Assembly: GCA_934320655.1 (NCBI GenBank)
Contig: CAKRFN010000014.1
Span: forward strand, 1 to 64,000
Origin: an uncultured Eubacterium sp.
Lineage (GTDB): Bacteria; Bacillota; Clostridia; Lachnospirales; Lachnospiraceae
Length of the DNA stretch: 64,000 nucleotides
Direction: 5' to 3'
A program made the translations under genes and the position numbers. How positions within the stretch are numbered: the stretch's first letter is position 1; every line of letters starts with the position of its first letter. Shown in pieces: positions 59,677-64,000 of the stretch. The notes under the pieces are model-generated. The model made no database searches. It saw only the letters and a list, made by a program, of their open reading frames with translations, and had not been told where the DNA came from.

Positions 59677-62004
59677 ATGAAAAAGAAATTTTGGGGCATT
59701 TTCATGATTCTTGTGTTCTGCCTCGGTTTGTACCCGGTAGTGGCGCAGGCGGATGACGGGCAGACAGTGACAGATGTTAAGAACGAGACAGAGTTGAACG
59801 CTGCAATCGCAGACAATGCGCAGGTCAGACTGGCTGATAACATTGCGCTTACGAGCAGGCTCGTGATTCCGAATGGGCAGTCTGTCACACTCGACTTAAA
59901 TGGCAAGGTGCTGAGCCGGACGAGTGACAAGGATGGTGCGGTTATTTTAGTGAATGGGAAGCTGACCGTGCAGGACAGTGCACCGGACACGCCGCATCAT
60001 TTTACGGTAGATTCGGACGATCTGTGGTCTTGGGATCAGAATGAAACGGCTGGCAAGATCGTCAGTGGAGGTATTATCACAGGTGGAAAAGGCGGTACGA
60101 ATTCAGTCGATGCTCCCAGTGGCGGTGGTGTGATCGTGGATGCAATCGCCAGCGACGGTAGTATAACGGATGCTTCCTTTACGATGCTTGGAGGCAGTAT
60201 TGTCGGCTGTAGTTCGGATCAGGGAGCCGGTGTGTATGTGAGCTGCGGTACATTTACGATGGATGGTAGTGCACAGATCATCGGCTGTGTGTGCAACCAG
60301 AAGACCACGGAGCGTCAGGGAGCCGGTGTGTACATCGGCGGGGGTACATTTATCATGAATGACGGCGCGCGGATCAGGGACTGTGTGATTCGGGTCTATA
60401 ATTCCTATAGCGGAACGTATCAGGGAGCCGGTGTGTATGCCTGTGAGAATAAAAGTAAGACTGGCAGGTTTATTATGAACGGTGGTACGATTGAGAACAG
60501 TGGGTTCGATAATAATAGTGTTGGGGTAGCTCAGGGGGGAGGTGTATATCTTGCTTCCGAGGGCGAGATGACAGCCAATGGAGGCAAGATCAGCGACGAC
60601 TGTTCGGCTTTTCATGGAGCGGCGGTATATAACGCTGGCGGTGTGATTCAGGCAGACACACCGAATGGAGGCACCTGCTTTAACGGTGCGGCGGTAAACT
60701 ATGGTCAGATCAGTGGTGGTGTCTATTGTGATAAAATGGCAAACATGGAAGATGGTACCATCGGTGGTGGTACGTTTCACGGAACGGTATACAACCAGGT
60801 AGGGGAAGTTTACAATCCTGAGACGGGGAACAATGAGCCGAGACAGGGCAAAATTACGGACGGCATGTTTTATGAAAAGGTCGTAAATAAAGGTATCATT
60901 GAAGGCGGTACTTTTGCAGGCAGCGTGGAGAATCTGGAGGTATCATTAACAATCAATGGAAAAACCACCACAGTCACCGGCGAGATTCAGGGAGGCACGA
61001 TTACCGGCAGTGGTTCGGTGGGCGGCACTGGTGCATATACGGTGACATTTATGGATGGATACAATAGCGATCCGTATTACAGACAGGCGGTGACCACGGG
61101 GCAGAAGGCGGCTGCACCTGCCACAGCTCCGCAGAGGGAGGGCTATACCTTTGAAGGCTGGTATACGGATGCCGACGGTACGATTGCTTATGATTTTCAG
61201 ACAGAAGTCACGGATAACCTCACACTCTATGCGGGGTGGAAGCAGAATGCAGTACCCACACCTACACCCACGCCCACACCCGGTGAGGGTGAGAGCGGTG
61301 GCAATACCGGAGAAGGCGGAAACACCGGAGGCGGAACGACCGGCGGTGGTAGTACCGGAGGTGGAAGTGCTGGCGGCGGCAGTACCGGTAATGCCAGCTA
61401 TGCTGTCAGTGTCGGCAAGGCTGCGAACGGAAATACAACGGTCAATCCAAGTAATGCAGCGAGCGGTGATACGGTGACAGTGACTGTCACACCGGACAGC
61501 GGATATGTGCTGGAAACGCTTACCGTCACGGATCAGAACGGCAAGGAGATCGCGCTGACTGATAAAGGTGACGGAAACTATACGTTTGTCATGCCTGCGG
61601 GCAAGGTAGAGATCAAGGTGACATTCATGGAGGACAATGCGGTATTGAACTACTTCTATGATGTACTGAACGATGCGGCTTATTATGAGGCAGTCAGGTG
61701 GGCGCTTGAAAATGATCTCATTCAGACGATCGCCGATACCGATGAAGGCAGATTCAGAGCGGATGCGGTCTGCACCTACACGCAGAGTCTGGCATTTCTG
61801 CGGCAGGCAATGCAGAAGCTGGGCGACAGTGCGTCAGCGATCGAAAATGCGCGCATCAGCAGCTATTATGCACAGGAGCTGGCGCGGGCAATCGCGGGTG
61901 GTGCGACAAACCGTAGCGGCGGACGCGCAAGTGCGCCGCATGTCAGCGGGTATACACGCGCGCAGCTTGTGACGCTTGTGTATCAGGCATATCAGGGCAG
62001 GTAA
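59677..62004 (+). CDS. Large surface protein: beta-helix, InlB-type repeat, Gly/Ser linker and SLH-like domain
   Basis: The 775-residue protein has a signal peptide (cut near VAQA), then a long Gly-rich right-handed beta-helix-like region (about residues 30-430) with repeats such as GAGVYVSCGTFTMDGSAQI and GAGVYIGGGTFIMNDGARI. An InlB B-repeat (REGYTFEGWYTDADG, LTLYAGWK) follows near 460-525, then a Pro-Thr and Gly/Ser linker, a beta-domain with GYVLETLTVTDQNG, and a C-terminal SLH-like domain (AYYEAVRWALENDLI, FRADAVCTYTQSLAFL). It is likely held on the wall and used for adhesion or glycan binding. AGGAGG precedes it. Confidence 0.8.
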   Translation: MKKKFWGIFMILVFCLGLYPVVAQADDGQTVTDVKNETELNAAIADNAQVRLADNIALTSRLVIPNGQSVTLDLNGKVLSRTSDKDGAVILVNGKLTVQDSAPDTPHHFTVDSDDLWSWDQNETAGKIVSGGIITGGKGGTNSVDAPSGGGVIVDAIASDGSITDASFTMLGGSIVGCSSDQGAGVYVSCGTFTMDGSAQIIGCVCNQKTTERQGAGVYIGGGTFIMNDGARIRDCVIRVYNSYSGTYQGAGVYACENKSKTGRFIMNGGTIENSGFDNNSVGVAQGGGVYLASEGEMTANGGKISDDCSAFHGAAVYNAGGVIQADTPNGGTCFNGAAVNYGQISGGVYCDKMANMEDGTIGGGTFHGTVYNQVGEVYNPETGNNEPRQGKITDGMFYEKVVNKGIIEGGTFAGSVENLEVSLTINGKTTTVTGEIQGGTITGSGSVGGTGAYTVTFMDGYNSDPYYRQAVTTGQKAAAPATAPQREGYTFEGWYTDADGTIAYDFQTEVTDNLTLYAGWKQNAVPTPTPTPTPGEGESGGNTGEGGNTGGGTTGGGSTGGGSAGGGSTGNASYAVSVGKAANGNTTVNPSNAASGDTVTVTVTPDSGYVLETLTVTDQNGKEIALTDKGDGNYTFVMPAGKVEIKVTFMEDNAVLNYFYDVLNDAAYYEAVRWALENDLIQTIADTDEGRFRADAVCTYTQSLAFLRQAMQKLGDSASAIENARISSYYAQELARAIAGGATNRSGGRASAPHVSGYTRAQLVTLVYQAYQGR

Positions 62005-62030
62005 ATAGAGTGTTTTCGCACGATCAGACA

Positions 62031-62063
62031 GGAGGTGTATCCGCAGGGATGCATCTCCTTTTT
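62031..62063 (+). terminator. Rho-independent terminator of the surface-protein gene
   Basis: GGAGGTGTATCC and GGATGCATCTCC pair with small mismatches around GCAG and are followed by five T's. Confidence 0.75.
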
Positions 62064-62073
62064 GTATAGGTTA

Positions 62074-62213
62074 GGTCATTGTAAAACTATTTATGTAGTG
62101 TTTCGAGGCATGTGAGCACAAGCTTGCCATCTGTTATAGATGCAGCGCGAGCTGCAAATAAAAAACATTGTGCCCACATGCCTCAAAACACTATAAATAG
62201 TTTCGCAATTACC
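62074..62213. mobile_element. 140-bp hairpin element of the same family as the 541-bp element
   Basis: The ends GGTCATTGTAAAACTATTT (62074-62092) and AAATAGTTTCGCAATTACC (62195-62213) are 19-bp inverted repeats with three mismatches, sharing GCGAAACTATTT with the element at 37907. Inside, GAGGCATGTGAGCACAA pairs with TTGTGCCCACATGCCTC, and GCAGC-GCGA-GCTGC forms the tip. The GCAGCGCGAGC tip also occurs in the larger element. No gene fits, and no clear target duplication is seen. Confidence 0.7.
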
Positions 62214-62274
62214 AATTACCTGTAGAAATGATTAAAAACACAAAAATTTTATAAATATTCGGACACAAGATGTG

Positions 62275-62303
62275 TTGTACTACCTATCGGAGTGTGATAA
62301 AAT
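62275..62303 (+). promoter_or_regulatory. Promoter of the GGDEF protein gene
   Basis: TTGTAC (62275-62280), 17 bases and TAAAAT (62298-62303), 34 bases before the ATG. Confidence 0.5.
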
Positions 62304-62336
62304 GATAGAATAAATTCACGCAGGAGGAAATCTCGC

Positions 62337-63377
62337 ATGGTTGAAAACGAAAGAAACGAAAACTATCAGGATGATCATCAGAGCGGTGTTATCCGAACCT
62401 ATGAGAGCATGGAAGCGCATGTGAATCAGGGGCTGAGGGTGGCATTGGCTGCGCCTACTCCGGATGGATCGATAGATATTATATTGGAATATTTAGGAAA
62501 ATTTTTAAATGGTGAGCGCACCTATATATTTGAAAAAAATGAAACCGGTGGTGATGACAATACTTACGAATGGGTCGCAGAGGGTGTCATACCGGTCAAG
62601 GATCTGTTGCAGGATGTGCCGCCTGAGGTATGTGCACACTGGTATGACAGCTTTTCTGAGAACCGCCACATCGTGATCCGCGATCTGGATGATATCAAAG
62701 AGAGTGACCCGCTGCAGTATAAGAACCTGAAGCGTCAGGACATTCATTCACTCGTTGTTGTACCGCTCTATGATGATGGACGGGTCATTGCTTTTTACGG
62801 TGTTGACAATCCGGGACATGATCTGTCGTTTGAATACACGGCAGATATGCTGCAGATCATGGGACATTTTCTGGTGTCGACGATCAAACAGCGGAATCTG
62901 GTACGGCAGCTGCAGGAAATGAGCTATCATGATCAGCTCACAAAGCTTGGCAACCGCTTTGCCTATGAGAAATATGTGGAAAAACTGGATCACGGGAACA
63001 GCATCGGTGTGGTCTATGCTGACATTACCGGATTGAAAAAGGTGAATGACGAGCAGGGACACCGCGCAGGTGACCGTCTGATCCGCAACGCGGCAGACAG
63101 TCTGCGGGATACATTTTCGGAGGACGCATTATTCCGTATCGGCGGTGATGAACTGCTGGCAGTATGTTCGGGTGTGAAGCAAGACGATTTTGTGCAGTCG
63201 GTAGAAAAATTGCGTGAAAATGCGAAAAAACGGCAGGTAGTGCTGGCGGTCGGGGCTACCTGGCAGCCACAGACACCGGAGGATCTCGATCCGCTGCTGA
63301 CGGATGCAGAGTGGAAGATGTATGATGATAAGACCCGTTATTATCTGGAGATGGGGATCGAGCGCAGAAGAAATTAG
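62337..63377 (+). CDS. GAF-GGDEF protein, putative diguanylate cyclase
   Basis: The 346-residue protein has an N-terminal GAF-like sensor (about residues 20-185; VVVPLYDDGRVIAFYGVDNPG) and a C-terminal GGDEF domain beginning SYHDQLTKLGNRFAYEKYV. The signature is RIGGDELL, that is GGDEL in place of GGDEF or GGEEF. The metal-binding Asp and the Gly-Gly pair are kept, so activity is possible. No membrane segment is seen. It would link a cytosolic signal to c-di-GMP. AGGAGG precedes the ATG, and it has its own promoter. Confidence 0.88.
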   Translation: MVENERNENYQDDHQSGVIRTYESMEAHVNQGLRVALAAPTPDGSIDIILEYLGKFLNGERTYIFEKNETGGDDNTYEWVAEGVIPVKDLLQDVPPEVCAHWYDSFSENRHIVIRDLDDIKESDPLQYKNLKRQDIHSLVVVPLYDDGRVIAFYGVDNPGHDLSFEYTADMLQIMGHFLVSTIKQRNLVRQLQEMSYHDQLTKLGNRFAYEKYVEKLDHGNSIGVVYADITGLKKVNDEQGHRAGDRLIRNAADSLRDTFSEDALFRIGGDELLAVCSGVKQDDFVQSVEKLRENAKKRQVVLAVGATWQPQTPEDLDPLLTDAEWKMYDDKTRYYLEMGIERRRN

Positions 63378-63402
63378 GGAGTACCAACAGGAGGAACAGA
63401 GC

Positions 63403-64000
63403 ATGAAAATCGTATTTTTAGATGCGCAGACAGTAGGTACAGATGTTGATCTGTCAGGTTTTGAAGCATTGGGAGAGGTCGTGCGGTATGAATATTCTGC
63501 GCCTGAACAAGTGCCGGAGCGCATCGGGGATGCAGAGGTGATCATTGTAAATAAAGTACCGGTCAATGAGCAGACGATCGGTGCGGCAGACCATCTGAAG
63601 CTGGTCTGTGTGACGGCAACCGGAACGAACAATCTGGATAAAGAGTATCTGGATCAGCGTGGGATTAAATGGCATAACGTAGCCGGGTATTCGACGGAGA
63701 CCGTGGCACAGCATACGTTTGCATTACTGTTTTATTTAATGGAAAAGCTGCGCTATTATGATGACTATGTAAAGAGTGGAGATTATGCACAGAGTCCGAT
63801 CTTCACGCATTTTGATGAAGCATTTACCGAACTTTCCGGAAAAACATGGGGTATCATCGGTCTGGGCGCGATCGGCAGACGGGTCGCACAGATTGCAGGC
63901 GCTTTCGGTGCGCATGTGATTTATTATTCCGCGTCCGGCGCAGCGGCACAGGAGGGCTACGAGCAGGTCGATTTTGATACGCTGCTGGCGACATCCGACA
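63403..64000 (+). CDS. D-2-hydroxyacid dehydrogenase (3' end outside the window)
   Basis: The 199 codons present show an NAD-dependent D-2-hydroxyacid dehydrogenase: the catalytic-domain start MKIVFLDAQTV, LVCVTATGTNNLD, YSTETVAQHTFALLFYLMEK, then the nucleotide-binding WGIIGLGAIGRRVAQIAGAFG. Closest functions would be glycerate/hydroxypyruvate or D-lactate dehydrogenase, which cannot be told apart from this part. AGGAGG eight bases before the ATG supports the start. It lies 25 bases after the GGDEF gene and may share its transcript. Confidence 0.92.
   Translation, partial: MKIVFLDAQTVGTDVDLSGFEALGEVVRYEYSAPEQVPERIGDAEVIIVNKVPVNEQTIGAADHLKLVCVTATGTNNLDKEYLDQRGIKWHNVAGYSTETVAQHTFALLFYLMEKLRYYDDYVKSGDYAQSPIFTHFDEAFTELSGKTWGIIGLGAIGRRVAQIAGAFGAHVIYYSASGAAAQEGYEQVDFDTLLATSD

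Noticed and set aside
61255..61390. Repeated CACACC and GGCGGT units, array-like
   Set aside because: They encode the Pro-Thr and Gly/Ser linker of the surface protein; no spacers, so no CRISPR.

Overview
The window reads as chromosome of a Gram-positive, anaerobic member of the Firmicutes, most likely the family Lachnospiraceae. Signs of this are strong AGGAGG ribosome sites, several GTG/TTG starts, the Bacillus-like order rplS - rbgA - rnhB - ylqG-like - ylqH-like, secreted proteins with Pro/Thr and Gly/Ser linkers, an S-layer-homology domain and a Clostridia-type sulfur operon. The genus cannot be fixed from sequence alone. I see no rRNA, tRNA, CRISPR array, integrase, transposase or phage gene.

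Layout. 1-2.5 kb: the first codons of a leftward gene with a palindromic operator, a frameshifted lipoprotein-like gene, a secreted Ig-like/cysteine-hydrolase protein, and rplS with its L19 leader. 2.6-10.6 kb: a housekeeping run (lepB, rbgA, lepB, rnhB, FliK-like, FlhB-tail-like, pgeF, xre-Uma2, yraN, suhB). 10.6-12.8 kb: a leftward AAA ATPase, about 400 bases of mostly non-coding DNA and a leftward XRE regulator. 12.9-27.3 kb: an AT-rich surface-glycan island. 27.4-30.0 kb: a secreted repeat protein and pgi. 30.1-36.7 kb, leftward: MATE transporter, DUF1275 protein, ThrE-type exporter, an unknown protein, pyrB and purA, with a divergent LysR gene. 37.9-38.45 kb: a 541-bp non-coding mobile element. 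38.5-43.3 kb: a DUF4300 protein, a two-component system, a sulfotransferase and APS kinase. 43.4-58.8 kb: one long sulfur-assimilation operon. 58.9-64 kb: a TetR regulator, a large surface protein, a second short copy of the repeat family, a GGDEF protein and a partial dehydrogenase.

The glycan island carries exactly the enzymes for a dTDP-4-amino-4,6-dideoxyhexose (RfbA, RfbB, WecE-like aminotransferase). It also has a possible N-acylation pair (ATP-grasp ligase and an aldolase fusion), an ArnC/GtrB-type polyprenyl-phosphate glycosyltransferase, a flippase, and a GT-C-like membrane protein fused to an outside GLUG domain. Together these resemble a Gram-positive counterpart of the Arn/three-component glycosylation systems. 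An imperfectly known boundary is suggested by a 20-bp direct repeat at 12079 and 28340.

The sulfur operon imports sulfate (Sbp-CysTWA), activates it (CysDN), reduces APS with an AprAB-type reductase and sulfite with a small siroheme reductase. It then appears to pass sulfide through TusA and a masked ThiS-like carrier (HcyS, ending GGGAF) that is trimmed by a JAMM protease and activated by a ThiF-like enzyme, ending in MetY and CysK. An Rrf2/CymR-type regulator ends the operon, and a matching inverted repeat lies on the cysK promoter. Since APS is reduced directly, the upstream APS kinase most likely serves the neighbouring sulfotransferase.
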